In this document: piece after piece, positions 54,103 to 62,952 of the stretch
Layout of the letters: each line of letters starts with the position of its first letter
Position numbering within the stretch: position 1 is the first letter of the stretch
DNA from: an uncultured Bacteroidia bacterium
GTDB taxonomy: Bacteria; Bacteroidota; Bacteroidia; NS11-12g; UBA9320
Assembly: GCA_943789165.1 (NCBI GenBank)
Contig: CALSTB010000007.1
Location: 1 to 64,000, forward strand
DNA: 64,000 bases
Direction: 5' to 3'
The notes under the pieces: model-generated
What the model saw: only the letters and a program-made list of their open reading frames with translations
Databases searched by the model: none
Told to the model about the DNA's origin: nothing
Program-made: the position numbers and the translations under genes

Positions 54103-54963
54103 CTACACGTTTACGATTTCGTGTTTATTCTTCCAAGAACATGTCTTGTCAACAGCTTTAGACACTTTAGCCAAAGCAGGAAGCATGTCCTTTAATTGGT
54201 CTAGATACAAAGACTGCGGGCCATCACTTAAGGCTTTTTTAGGATCGTTATGAACTTCAATCATAAGACCATCGGCGCCACCAGCAATGGAGGCCAAACT
54301 TGCTGATTTTATTAGATCACGACTACCTGTGGCTTGACTTGGGTCAGAAATTACGGGTAAATGCGATAGTTGTTTTGCTAAGGCAATTCCTGCGATGTCC
54401 AAGGTGTTCCGACTACTCGTGTCAAATGTGCGAATGCCACGTTCGCATAAGATGACTTGATCGTTGCCGCCAAGTAAAATGTACTCTGCCGCTAAAAGCC
54501 ATTCTTCGATTGTCGCATCCATACCACGTTTTAACATGATTGGCTTATCCGTCTTGCCAATTTCTTTCAGCAAGTGGTAATTTTTCATGTTTCGTGAACC
54601 AATTTGGATAATGTCGGTATACGGGTAAACAGTATCCAACAAACTTAAATCCATCACTTCAGTGATAACACCTAAGTTGTATTGATTCGACATTTGTCTT
54701 AACAGGTCTAGACCTTCTTGTTGTAGCCCTTGAAAATTATATGGAGAAGTTCGCGGTTTAAACGCGCCACCTCGTAAGAATTTAATGCCAAGTTGGCTAA
54801 TGTAAGACGCAATTTCGTCAATTTGAGCTTCCGATTCTACAGCACAAGGCCCAGCAATTAAGAAGATTTCATCCCCACCAATTTGACATCCTTTAACATC
54901 GATAATGGTTTTTTCGGGCTTCCATTCTCGGCTTGCTAATTTATATTTAGGTATATCAGGCAA
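54103..54963 (-). CDS. aroF: 3-deoxy-7-phosphoheptulonate synthase (type I beta)
   Basis: This enzyme condenses phosphoenolpyruvate and erythrose 4-phosphate to DAHP, the entry to aromatic amino acids. The 286-residue length fits the compact type I-beta (KDOPS-like) class. Motifs: FLIAGPCAVESEAQIDEIAS, FLRGGAFKPRTSPYNFQG, IQIGSRNMKNYHLL, CERGIRTFDTSSRN and the metal-site ending LPVISDPSQATGSRDL. No regulatory ACT domain is appended. The frame begins with TTG at 54963. The gene lies between asd and a DUF4270 gene on the same strand; distances of 39-53 bases leave it unclear whether they share a transcript. Confidence 0.93.
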   Translation of the reverse strand: MPDIPKYKLASREWKPEKTIIDVKGCQIGGDEIFLIAGPCAVESEAQIDEIASYISQLGIKFLRGGAFKPRTSPYNFQGLQQEGLDLLRQMSNQYNLGVITEVMDLSLLDTVYPYTDIIQIGSRNMKNYHLLKEIGKTDKPIMLKRGMDATIEEWLLAAEYILLGGNDQVILCERGIRTFDTSSRNTLDIAGIALAKQLSHLPVISDPSQATGSRDLIKSASLASIAGGADGLMIEVHNDPKKALSDGPQSLYLDQLKDMLPALAKVSKAVDKTCSWKNKHEIVNV

Positions 54964-55001
54964 CGCTCTATTCTTTCTGCAAATTAAACACCAAGATTTA
55001 A

Positions 55002-56384
55002 TTAAAGTTTGGTGTAGGTCACTTTTAACTGGATATTTTTAACACCTCCACTATTGTCGTTATTTAAGATCAATCGACTTGGCGTCATTGGGTTATCAGA
55101 TGGGATGATTAAATAGAACCCTCTGTTCTTGTCTTCACCACTGTTTAAATAGGTGTCTAACAAAGATTGAACATGGCGATTAATGCCAAATGAATACGTA
55201 CCATCGTCTTCGTTGTACGCTCCTCCATAACTGGTATAGCCAACCCACGCTTGCGATCTTGGGAACAATACGTCTATCAAATCAATGATAAATGCATTTG
55301 AGCCATCATCTTCTGAGGGTTGAAGTAATAATAATCTTGAAGGGGCAGGATATTGTGAATTGGTTGAATTTTGTTGTACGGTAAACGTCAACTTGGCTTC
55401 ATTAATCACAATGCCATTTCCATCTTTAACTAGGTCGTATAAGTTTGGTATCTCAATTCTCGTCTTACAACCCGACATGCTTTGTACGTATGTTTCGTTG
55501 TAATGCACATTGGGATTGTTGAATTGATTTTCGATTGATGCATTGCGGTTTGTTAAAGTATATGTAGAGATGTTCTGTGATTCCGCGTTAATCTCAAATT
55601 CTTTTCGAAGACCACCGTTGTAATAGATTACAAGTTTCGTGTCGTCGGAGAATTTATCAATAGCGACAATTGCACCGTCGTCTGAACCCAATCCACTCGG
55701 ATTTGGTTTCAAAGCGATTCCATTTAAATAGTTCAAGAATACTTCGTTGCTACCAAACTTACCGTTGGTGAAAAAATCACTACCAAAAGAGTTGTTAAGT
55801 GGAATGCGCAATGTGTTTGTTTTGTATTTTAGGTTGCCATCTTCTTCAAACCAGGCGGTGTCTGGGGCATTAATATTTCCAGACCAAGAGCCAATTTGAT
55901 TGCCCAAAGCGGGCTCATAGTTTGAATAATACTTATTTTCTTTTTTAATAATTTCATCCATTCTGTAAATGTCGAGATCTACAGACGTTTGAGAAGCACC
56001 GTATGAAGGCACGTCAAGGTCTTTAGCTAAAGACAATATCACAGAGTCAATGACTGGGTTGGTGCCAAAGTCTACATTAATTTCTCGCAACAATACTTGT
56101 GTGTACAGGTTGGCAACACTGGTTCCAAATGCTGCATCGCTTATTGCTCCTAAAAGGTTGGATGACAATGAATCAATTTTGATTGAGTCTTCACGGATGG
56201 TATGGGTGACAATGGTAAATGAATCGGTAACCACACTTCCATGGACGTTTCCTTTAGGAAGAAAGTCAACACCAACTTCATCAGTTGCTTTTTTGCAAGA
56301 GGTTGTAGAAATGAATAGGGCGATAAGAAATAAGGCTGCCCTTTGGACAGCCTTATTATTAATTTGCAGACAATATGGTGTCAT
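55002..56384 (-). CDS. DUF4270 surface lipoprotein
   Basis: A 460-residue lipoprotein with an N-terminal ALFLIALFISTTSCKKATD lipobox segment and the DUF4270 hallmark VGVDFLPKGNVHGSVVTDSF. The rest is beta-rich with regularly placed aromatic and Asn/Asp residues (LLGAISDAAFGTSVANLYTQ, VILSLAKDLDVPSYGAS). DUF4270 proteins of Bacteroidota are outer-membrane or surface lipoproteins of unknown role. The 3' neighbour order glgA-DUF4270 is conserved, and the two genes overlap by 26 bases here, so their translation is coupled. The start ATG lies inside the glgA coding end. Confidence 0.85.
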   Translation of the reverse strand: MTPYCLQINNKAVQRAALFLIALFISTTSCKKATDEVGVDFLPKGNVHGSVVTDSFTIVTHTIREDSIKIDSLSSNLLGAISDAAFGTSVANLYTQVLLREINVDFGTNPVIDSVILSLAKDLDVPSYGASQTSVDLDIYRMDEIIKKENKYYSNYEPALGNQIGSWSGNINAPDTAWFEEDGNLKYKTNTLRIPLNNSFGSDFFTNGKFGSNEVFLNYLNGIALKPNPSGLGSDDGAIVAIDKFSDDTKLVIYYNGGLRKEFEINAESQNISTYTLTNRNASIENQFNNPNVHYNETYVQSMSGCKTRIEIPNLYDLVKDGNGIVINEAKLTFTVQQNSTNSQYPAPSRLLLLQPSEDDGSNAFIIDLIDVLFPRSQAWVGYTSYGGAYNEDDGTYSFGINRHVQSLLDTYLNSGEDKNRGFYLIIPSDNPMTPSRLILNNDNSGGVKNIQLKVTYTKL

Positions 56385-57177
56385 AGAATTCGGTGTACTC
56401 TTCAGCGATGTTATCGCCTCTGTGTTCTAAAACCGGTTTCGTTTTGTCGTTCTGTAAGTGGTCCATAACCTCTGGTGAAAGAGAGTCTTGACATTTAACT
56501 ACTGCATCTGCGTGTGTAATGGCACCAATGTACATACTCGTACAATCGGCGTTAGCAAATGGCTTCATTTCGTCGTCTTGGATATGATTCAAGCTTGCTT
56601 TTCTTGAGAAATCTTCTCCTAATGATGCTTGGAATTCATTATCAAATACGCTGTAAACGATTTTTGCATTTTCAAAAACGGGCTCGTCTTTGTAAATGGT
56701 TTTTAGGTACAATGGGATTAATGACGTCATCCATCCATGACAGTGAATGATGTCTGGGTACCAACCTAGTTTTTTAACAGTCTCAAGTGCGCCCTTGCAG
56801 AAGAAAATGGTTCTTTCGTCATTGTCAGCAAAGAATTCATTCTCATCGTCTCCATATACACTTTTGCGGTGGAAGTAATCTTCATTGTCTAGGAAGTACA
56901 CCTGCATTTTTGTATTAGGTATAGAAGCAACTTTTATAGTAAGAGGATTGTCGTTATCATCAATCGTGATGTTCATTCCTGAAAGACGTACTACTTCGTG
57001 TAGTCTGTTTCTTCTTTCATTGATAACACCAAATCGTGGAACTAGAATTCTTACTTCATTGTCTTGCTCTTGAACTGCTTGTGGAAGCATGCGAGCGATG
57101 TCAGACAATGCGTTACTTTCTAAAAAAGGACTCATTTCTGAAGAAATGAATAAAACTTTTTTTCTGTTGTTTTCCAT
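56359..57177 (-). CDS. glgA: Short GT5 glycogen/starch synthase-like protein
   Basis: A 272-residue protein that matches only the N-terminal catalytic half of glycogen synthases: VLFISSEMSPFLESNALSD (compare KTGGLADV of the full enzyme; Lys-x-Gly-Gly is degenerate here), ARMLPQAVQEQDNEVRILVPRFG and DIIHCHGWMTSLIPLYLKT. The second GT-B domain with the usual donor-binding motif is missing. This short form is normal in Bacteroidota next to panC and DUF4270. Whether it makes glycogen alone is unknown. It is divergent from panC. Confidence 0.82.
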   Translation of the reverse strand: MENNRKKVLFISSEMSPFLESNALSDIARMLPQAVQEQDNEVRILVPRFGVINERRNRLHEVVRLSGMNITIDDNDNPLTIKVASIPNTKMQVYFLDNEDYFHRKSVYGDDENEFFADNDERTIFFCKGALETVKKLGWYPDIIHCHGWMTSLIPLYLKTIYKDEPVFENAKIVYSVFDNEFQASLGEDFSRKASLNHIQDDEMKPFANADCTSMYIGAITHADAVVKCQDSLSPEVMDHLQNDKTKPVLEHRGDNIAEEYTEFYDTILSAN

Positions 57178-57209
57178 AAATAAACTGTGTTTTTACTATA
57201 ATGCGACTG

Positions 57210-57217
57210 CAAAGATA
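57210..57217 (-). promoter_or_regulatory. Bacteroidota -7 promoter box TATCTTTG for the glgA-like gene
   Basis: TATCTTTG on the minus strand fits TAnnTTTG and lies 32 bases upstream of the glgA-like ATG, within the 101-base interval shared with divergent panC. A TTG 14 bases further upstream is too close for a standard -33. Confidence 0.45.
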
Positions 57218-57278
57218 CCCCCTATTATCGGCAAATTTGCGCGTGGTTCTACTTGTTTCTTAAGTATTTTTTTAGTAT

Positions 57279-58133
57279 ATGATTATATTCAAATCGGCTG
57301 ATTTACTGTACGCTGAACTCAGCCGACGTAAAAATTCAGGTCAATCAATTGGCTTTGTTCCTACAATGGGTGCACTGCATCTTGGCCATCAATCATTACT
57401 TGAACGTTCCAAGTCAGAAAATGATACAACGGTGTGTAGCATTTTCGTTAACCCAAAACAATTTGACGATGAAATGGATTTGATTAACTATCCAAATCCA
57501 ATTGCGAAGGACATTGATATGCTACGTCATGTAGGTGTAGACATTTTATTTCACCCAACTGTTGATCAAGTATACGTGCCTGGAGTCGAACATGAGGATT
57601 TGGACTTAGCTGGTATGGATTTAATTCATGAAGGCGAACAAAGACCTGGTAATTTTCAAGGAGTAGCTAAAGTTGTGAAGCGGTTTTTTGAAGTCATTCA
57701 ACCAACTCGCGCATACTTTGGTCAAAAGGATTTTCAACAAACTGTAGTCGTGGATCATTTAATCAAACTTGAATCTATGGATATAGAGCTAGTTGTTTGT
57801 CCGATAGTTCGAGAACCTCATGGCTTGGCGATGAGTAGCCGTAACGAGCGCTTAGAGGACGTCAAACGTGACAAAGCGGCCTTCATATACAAATCCCTAT
57901 TAAAGTTCAAAGAGCGGTGTTACTTCAAGTCACTACAAGAAGCAAAGGAAACGACCGTCAAATATCTCACCTCAATAGAAGGGGCCGATTTAGAATATTT
58001 TGTTTGTGTTGATGGCGTCACTCTAAATGAGGTAACACAATTAGAAGACGCGGCGTATGTCGCGGCATTAACTGTGGTGAAATACGACGACGTCCGGCTG
58101 TTGGACAATATCATATTAAAAGACGAAAGGTAA
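57279..58133 (+). CDS. panC: Pantoate-beta-alanine ligase
   Basis: PanC joins pantoate and beta-alanine with ATP to pantothenate, the precursor of coenzyme A. The 284-residue length is standard. Motifs: IGFVPTMGALHLGHQSLLER with the HxGH nucleotide-binding site, FVNPKQFDDEMDLINYP, FQGVAKVVKRFFEVI, YFGQKDFQQ and the KMSKS-equivalent GLAMSSRNERL. The gene is divergent from the glgA-like gene, which is the conserved arrangement in Bacteroidota, and convergent with the alkylation repair gene at 58139, six bases away. Confidence 0.95.
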   Translation: MIIFKSADLLYAELSRRKNSGQSIGFVPTMGALHLGHQSLLERSKSENDTTVCSIFVNPKQFDDEMDLINYPNPIAKDIDMLRHVGVDILFHPTVDQVYVPGVEHEDLDLAGMDLIHEGEQRPGNFQGVAKVVKRFFEVIQPTRAYFGQKDFQQTVVVDHLIKLESMDIELVVCPIVREPHGLAMSSRNERLEDVKRDKAAFIYKSLLKFKERCYFKSLQEAKETTVKYLTSIEGADLEYFVCVDGVTLNEVTQLEDAAYVAALTVVKYDDVRLLDNIILKDER

Positions 58134-58138
58134 CTGCC

Positions 58139-59239
58139 TTAGGTTTCTAATTGAAAATCTATTGTTTCGAACGGTTTGCCGTTTAATACAACAGATACCT
58201 TGTGCAACCCACTATAATATACTCTGGTTGAGATTGGTTTAAAGTGATGGCTTTTTTCTATGAGCACTACTTCATTAGCCTGAATCATGCGTTCGCTTAT
58301 CTTAAAAATCTTTTCAGACGAACTACCATTCTTTTTCAATAAATGAATATTGTATTCAATACGAACAGTCCTAGGGTTATTAGTTTCGTTGGCAAATTTG
58401 AAATCAAAATGTAATCGTTGACCCATTTTGACATGATCATTAGACACATTGAAATGTAGTAGTTCTAAACCGGACGAGTCCAAACCAAACAGTTTTAATA
58501 TATCCGGGTCTGCTGCTTTTAAAAGTGATCGGCATCCATGTTTAACAACGGCATCTTGATTCTTACTATGTCCCATCCAACGCAAGGCCAAGTCTTTAGC
58601 AATGTCTGGGTTGTCTTTTGAAATGTCGTTTACATGGTTCGCGACACTGCGACGCACCCACATGTCAGGATCATTTTTGAGTGTTTCTAAAATAGGCAAC
58701 ATGGGACTTGGGTCCACTTTAAATGGAGGAAGTGCCATGGCCCATGGCAAACGTGGTCGACCACCTTCACTGGCTAGCCGCCTGACTTTAGGGTCTTTGT
58801 GCTTAGACCACTGTGTCATTTGTCGAATCATCTTCTCAGGATATTTCAAAATAAACGGGCGTACAGCAAGTTCGGCACTTGTGAATGCAGTAATTGCCGC
58901 AAGCGTATTGACGGATACATCTAAGTCATGTAGGCCGTATTTGGCCACATAGTCTGGCAGAAACATGTATTCGAAGTTTTCGCCGACACCTAGACCTTTA
59001 AGCGCATTCACAGTATCAATTATTTCCTGACAAGCTGTTTTGAAGTCTTCAGACAAATAGGTATGTAAAACGGTTGAAATGTGACTCATTCGACCTTTGA
59101 GCTCGGCTTCATGAAAAGCTGTTGTGAACACGTCGTTGCGAAATTGATCGGTTTCGAGCCTAGGATTAACAAGCTCTAGGGCCTGACAAAACGTGTCGAA
59201 AAATTGAGCGTTATAACGGTCTTTTAATGCTGTTGACAT
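58139..59239 (-). CDS. DNA alkylation repair protein (AlkD-like, HEAT-like)
   Basis: A 366-residue protein with the AlkD/AlkC plan of HEAT-like helical repeats that clamp DNA and remove positively charged alkylated bases without flipping. Features: ALKDRYNAQFFDTFCQALEL near the start, TQWSKHKDPKVRRLASEGGRPRLPW (a long Arg/Lys-rich helix pair; shortened here to the core VRRLASEGGRP), DPDMWVRRSVANHVNDISKD, and a C-terminal about 100-residue beta domain. The Arg- and Trp-containing repeats fit the family; catalytic residues cannot be certain. Another AlkD-like gene lies at 59841 on the same strand, so the cluster may serve alkylation damage. Confidence 0.85.
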   Translation of the reverse strand: MSTALKDRYNAQFFDTFCQALELVNPRLETDQFRNDVFTTAFHEAELKGRMSHISTVLHTYLSEDFKTACQEIIDTVNALKGLGVGENFEYMFLPDYVAKYGLHDLDVSVNTLAAITAFTSAELAVRPFILKYPEKMIRQMTQWSKHKDPKVRRLASEGGRPRLPWAMALPPFKVDPSPMLPILETLKNDPDMWVRRSVANHVNDISKDNPDIAKDLALRWMGHSKNQDAVVKHGCRSLLKAADPDILKLFGLDSSGLELLHFNVSNDHVKMGQRLHFDFKFANETNNPRTVRIEYNIHLLKKNGSSSEKIFKISERMIQANEVVLIEKSHHFKPISTRVYYSGLHKVSVVLNGKPFETIDFQLET

Positions 59240-59268
59240 GGTTTAAAGCTGTTACAGAAATCTGTGCC

Positions 59269-59778
59269 TTATTTGGGAGAGGCCCATTCTGGTTCTAAAT
59301 TGGGAATGTATTTTTTTAGTACTTCTCGCAATTCGTCTGGTCTTTGCGTTCCTATCACGATCTTTTGGTTATTCATCAATACAATAGCCAAACCAATACG
59401 GCCAGAAACGTTATAAACAGAACCGTATTTTCTGCTATACCGAAATCCCCAACCCCCTAAAAAGCCATAATCGACAATGTCGGCAGACTGGATTTGACTC
59501 CAGAGTATTTGTTTCTTGAAAAAAGGAGAGTAATGAATCGTGATACCATCCCACCCAACTTCGGTTTTAAGAAATATGGTGAGAAACAAGACTGCCAATA
59601 AAACCATGAAAACAGAAAACCCGATTAACAATCCATCTGGCGCTGGATTGTTTCCAAATGGCTTGCCTAAATAAATCTGCTGATAGATGCTAATAACTGG
59701 GAGCACCAATAACAACGAGACTATTAAAAACATCCACCATTTACGATACCGTTGGATTTCCAAAAATGGCTGTTCCAT
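59269..59778 (-). CDS. Membrane protein with PH-like domain
   Basis: A 169-residue protein with two membrane spans near the N-terminus (about 15-32 and 48-70) and a soluble C-terminal half (WDGITIHYSPFFKKQILWSQIQ ... GIAIVLMNNQKIVIGTQRP) that looks like the beta-rich PH-like domain of bacterial DUF304/DUF6141-type proteins. Such domains sit at the membrane and bind lipids or proteins in related families; here the ligand is unknown. It lies between two AlkD-like genes with 30-63 base gaps, but no functional link is evident. Confidence 0.6.
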   Translation of the reverse strand: MEQPFLEIQRYRKWWMFLIVSLLLVLPVISIYQQIYLGKPFGNNPAPDGLLIGFSVFMVLLAVLFLTIFLKTEVGWDGITIHYSPFFKKQILWSQIQSADIVDYGFLGGWGFRYSRKYGSVYNVSGRIGLAIVLMNNQKIVIGTQRPDELREVLKKYIPNLEPEWASPK

Positions 59779-59840
59779 ACTACTTAACCTGCACCAAATT
59801 TCGGTAAAGCTATTGGGAATACAAATGGGATGTGGAAAAG

Positions 59841-60563
59841 CTACTTTTTTCTTGGGCGGTAAATAGACCTCGGGTAATCGGACCGTCGGACTTCGTCATT
59901 GGTCAATTCCTTCAAAGCGTCTTTAGCAATCCACTGCGCGGATTTAGTTTGTATTTGAAGAATGGCATGTGCGGTGTCGATGGCCCTGTATTTTAAATCC
60001 AAGTTGCGTTTGCCAATGCTTCTTAAGGCCCAACTAACCGCCTTGCGGACGTATAGTCGGTTGTCCCACGACTCACGCAGAATGGCCTCTAGAAACGGTT
60101 CAAACACCTCGTTGTTGGCTTTTTTATCGGCCATGCAATATGCGGCAATGGTGGCAAACCCTGCTCGTTTTTCAAATTCTGCCTCCCGATGGGTCCATTC
60201 CAAAGCTTTTGGGACCGCATATGGACTTCTGGCAAAAACTTTCATGGAAAAGGAATCACAAGCTTCCCATGTTTTAAAAGTCGGAAGCCACGCCTCCATC
60301 AATTCTGGTGTGATGTTTTTTGGGGTGAAAATCTTGCTGCAAAGCAACTGTGCATCGTAATTTCCTGTGTCGAAAAGGGCAATGGCAAGCGCATCGTTTT
60401 TGCCAATTTCTTTGGCAACTAGGTTGATGTCTTTTTGGAAAACACCATAGGAATTACTTGGGGCTATCCCGAATTTTCGATGTTTAAACTCAATGGTTTC
60501 TGGATTGCCTAATTCCTTCAAAGTGGCTAGGACGTCCTTAACCGAAATGTCGTTTGTTTTATT
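59841..60563 (-). CDS. Second DNA alkylation repair-like (AlkD family) protein
   Basis: About 240 residues from TTG at 60563, which overlaps the stop of the upstream HTTM gene (ATTGAATAA), so translation is probably coupled. A longer frame to 60623 would overlap that gene by 65 bases and adds sequence with no family character. The AlkD features are GNPETIEFKHRKFGIAPSNSYGV, DALAIALFDTGNYDAQLLCS, WDNRLYVRKAVSWALRSIGKRN and a Trp in EAWLPTFKTWEACD-type loops, all in HEAT-like helices. It probably removes alkylated purines. The first AlkD-like gene is 600 bases downstream. Confidence 0.85.
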   Translation of the reverse strand, partial: NKTNDISVKDVLATLKELGNPETIEFKHRKFGIAPSNSYGVFQKDINLVAKEIGKNDALAIALFDTGNYDAQLLCSKIFTPKNITPELMEAWLPTFKTWEACDSFSMKVFARSPYAVPKALEWTHREAEFEKRAGFATIAAYCMADKKANNEVFEPFLEAILRESWDNRLYVRKAVSWALRSIGKRNLDLKYRAIDTAHAILQIQTKSAQWIAKDALKELTNDEVRRSDYPRSIYRPRKK

Positions 60564-61887
60564 CAATGTCGTTTTCGTTTTGCCAATCACACAAAAGTAT
60601 CCATTCTTCATGACCAAAGACATGCCATTCTGCTTTGGCCATGTTGTATTTAGGGTCTATCAACTGTTGATGTTTTCGGTTATTGACGGAGACCCATGAG
60701 TTGACATAAATTTCGATGTCATCGCCATATATTCCCTTTAAATGTTGACAGTATTGCCAAATGTTGTCAGGGTGCGTGGCCATGTGCTGGAACTGAAATG
60801 GCGTCATATCTTTCTTAACATCGTGCTCAATGACATTGCCGTCTTTTTTAATCTGAAAACCAATAGTGCCATATTTTATCCTTAACATCATCCGCCAACT
60901 TAAGCGATGACCTTCCTCCGTGTAAAAAACGTTTCCAGGTATGGCAAAATGACGAAGCGGTAAAACGGTCTGCAAAAACATAAAAACCACAAAAATGAGC
61001 GTGCCTCGTTTCTGCCAGGTTGCTGAAATAGTTGGAAACGGGACTTCATCTTCTTTAGCACGCACCCTAAACACTTTACGGATCGTTTCTGGTGGAAAAA
61101 ACAACACCGACGCCCCAATCATCATGTATGGGAAAGTGCCTATCTGGAAAGTAATAGAGTTGAAAATGTGAAAGACAATAGATATAATGAAGGCAATTTT
61201 TCGGGAGGGTTTCCAAAGCAATGCTGGAATGACCAGTAGGTCGTAGAGAATGCCTCCCCAAGCAACTATCAACGAAGTATACTCCCATTTGTACATGCTT
61301 CCTATAACTGGCATGTCCGTTTTGGTTGAAAACATAAGTTTGGATACCGTCCCATCCATCCAATCTGGATACCATTTCGCAACGCTAGCGTATGTGTAAA
61401 CGATTAAGAAAAGGACAAGAAACTGCCATTTAAAAATAGCCGGTAAAGTGGAACGCCTTTTGGTTCTGCCTTGTTTGGCGTCTACACTAAGGTTTACATG
61501 AGCAGGAGTAATGCACATGATCAAGCAAAGCAACAACATGAGATAATGGTGGTTGTTGTAACTCGTCTTATGCATAAAATACAATCCAGCCCAACCAATA
61601 GTGAACAACGGCATAAACAAACGGTATCGCCAGCCAACGGTAATGGCAACTCCCATCAAACCCATAATAATGAAGTAGATATACATGCCGTTACCTGTCA
61701 AAGGTTGCAACCATTCTAGGCCAATAAAATTGAAAGTAAACAGCGGAGGACTCACAAAAACTTCATGCGTCCAACCCACGAGATTTGAGCCAAAACATTC
61801 AAAAACCAATACAAGTCCGAATAGAATTCTCCAGACCGTTATTTGGACATGATCGATTGATTTAAAAAGGAATGATTGTATGCGCAT
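60559..61887 (-). CDS. HTTM (gamma-carboxylase-like) integral membrane protein
   Basis: A 442-residue protein with about ten membrane helices and the HTTM-domain signature: VWRILFGLVLVFECFG, the aromatic-rich WAGLYFMHKTSYNNHHYLM (His/Asn cluster) and a Lys/Arg-rich stretch at the end. HTTM proteins resemble the membrane portion of vitamin K-dependent gamma-glutamyl carboxylase; in bacteria the chemistry is unknown and epoxide- or quinone-linked oxidation is only a suggestion. The C-terminal 130 residues form a soluble domain. Its stop overlaps the TTG start of the AlkD-like gene. Confidence 0.85.
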   Translation of the reverse strand: MRIQSFLFKSIDHVQITVWRILFGLVLVFECFGSNLVGWTHEVFVSPPLFTFNFIGLEWLQPLTGNGMYIYFIIMGLMGVAITVGWRYRLFMPLFTIGWAGLYFMHKTSYNNHHYLMLLLCLIMCITPAHVNLSVDAKQGRTKRRSTLPAIFKWQFLVLFLIVYTYASVAKWYPDWMDGTVSKLMFSTKTDMPVIGSMYKWEYTSLIVAWGGILYDLLVIPALLWKPSRKIAFIISIVFHIFNSITFQIGTFPYMMIGASVLFFPPETIRKVFRVRAKEDEVPFPTISATWQKRGTLIFVVFMFLQTVLPLRHFAIPGNVFYTEEGHRLSWRMMLRIKYGTIGFQIKKDGNVIEHDVKKDMTPFQFQHMATHPDNIWQYCQHLKGIYGDDIEIYVNSWVSVNNRKHQQLIDPKYNMAKAEWHVFGHEEWILLCDWQNENDIE

Positions 61888-61928
61888 GGCTGTGTCCTCA
61901 AAGATATCAAAAGTGATGATTGAATAAA

Positions 61929-61957
61929 TTGAAATGTGGTATAGACCTCTATATTTG
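61929..61957 (+). promoter_or_regulatory. Bacteroidota promoter (TTG-N18-TATATTTG) for ppk2
   Basis: TTG at 61929-61931, an 18-base spacer and TATATTTG at 61950-61957. Transcription would start at about 61962-61964, at or next to the ATG of the polyphosphate kinase gene at 61964, so the message is predicted to be leaderless. Confidence 0.7.
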
Positions 61958-61963
61958 TCAATT

Positions 61964-62851
61964 ATGGACTCATATTATAACGACAACAAACTGGCGGTTT
62001 TTGATGGAAGTGATTTTAAATTGTCAGACTACCTCACGAACTATACTGGGGATATTGAGAATAAAAAAGCAGGACAAAAGAAGTTAGCCCAAAATACAGA
62101 GCGGCTGCATGATCTGCAACGTATGATGTACGCAAATGACAGTCATTCTGTTTTGGTGATATTTCAGGCGATGGATGCAGCAGGGAAAGACAGCACGATT
62201 CGTAAGGTTTTTGGGAACATGTTTCCACAAGCCTGTCGCGTGAGCAGTTTTAAGGCACCCACAAAAACGGAATTGGACCACGACTATTTATGGCGGTCAA
62301 GTTTGGTGCTTCCAGAGCGAGGTTGTTTTGGCATCTTCAATAGATCTTATTACGAAGAAGTGTTGGTGACAAGGGTTCATTCAGGGTATATCTTGGGACA
62401 AAGAATTCCAGAGATTAATGATGTGTCAGACATTGATGAGGGGTTTTGGAAAAAACGACTTAAAGCCATTAGTGACCACGAAGAACATTTGGCAGAGAAC
62501 GGTACAATCATTTTAAAGTTTTTCTTAAACGTGTCGAAGGACGAGCAAAAGAATCGTTTCATGAGTAGAATTGAAAGACAAGAGAAAAATTGGAAATTTA
62601 ATATTGGGGACTTAAAAGAAAGGGCACGTTGGGATGATTATATGCACGCATATGAACAAGCCCTCCAACATACAGCAAAGCCACACGCGCCTTGGTTTGT
62701 TGTGCCGGCCGACAACAAGTGGTTTATGCAGGCGGCAGTGAGCGACATTATTGTGGGCGCGCTCGAACAGTTAAACCTATCATACCCAACGGTCGGTGAA
62801 AAAGAACAGGCGGACTTGCAATTAGGTAAAGAGATGCTCCAATCGGAATAA
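61964..62851 (+). CDS. Polyphosphate kinase 2 family protein
   Basis: A 295-residue PPK2-type phosphotransferase that moves phosphate between polyphosphate and nucleotides (GDP/GTP or ADP/ATP). The Walker A-like VIFQAMDAAGKDSTIRKVF, the lid-region HDYLWRSSLVLPERGCFGIF and NRSYYEEVLVTRVHSGY are the family hallmarks. The length fits the one-domain class. I start at ATG 61964 (MDSYYNDNKLAVFDG); the upstream in-frame ATG at 61934 lies inside the promoter. Nucleotide specificity cannot be read. The gene is divergent from the HTTM gene. Confidence 0.9.
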   Translation: MDSYYNDNKLAVFDGSDFKLSDYLTNYTGDIENKKAGQKKLAQNTERLHDLQRMMYANDSHSVLVIFQAMDAAGKDSTIRKVFGNMFPQACRVSSFKAPTKTELDHDYLWRSSLVLPERGCFGIFNRSYYEEVLVTRVHSGYILGQRIPEINDVSDIDEGFWKKRLKAISDHEEHLAENGTIILKFFLNVSKDEQKNRFMSRIERQEKNWKFNIGDLKERARWDDYMHAYEQALQHTAKPHAPWFVVPADNKWFMQAAVSDIIVGALEQLNLSYPTVGEKEQADLQLGKEMLQSE

Positions 62852-62952
62852 CAAATTAGGTTGTTGAAATGTAAGTTTTTTGTAACTTAGTACGCCCTAT
62901 TTTTAGATGATTTGCCTTTTACTAAGGCGAGCAAGTAGTTAAAACGTACGAT

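Noticed and set aside
57231..57240. Perfect palindrome GCAAATTTGC between panC and glgA-like gene
   Set aside because: Ten bases are too short to claim an operator without conservation data.
59841..60623. Longer start for the second AlkD-like gene at 60623
   Set aside because: It would overlap the HTTM gene by 65 bases and adds residues without family character; the TTG at 60563 overlapping the HTTM stop is better.
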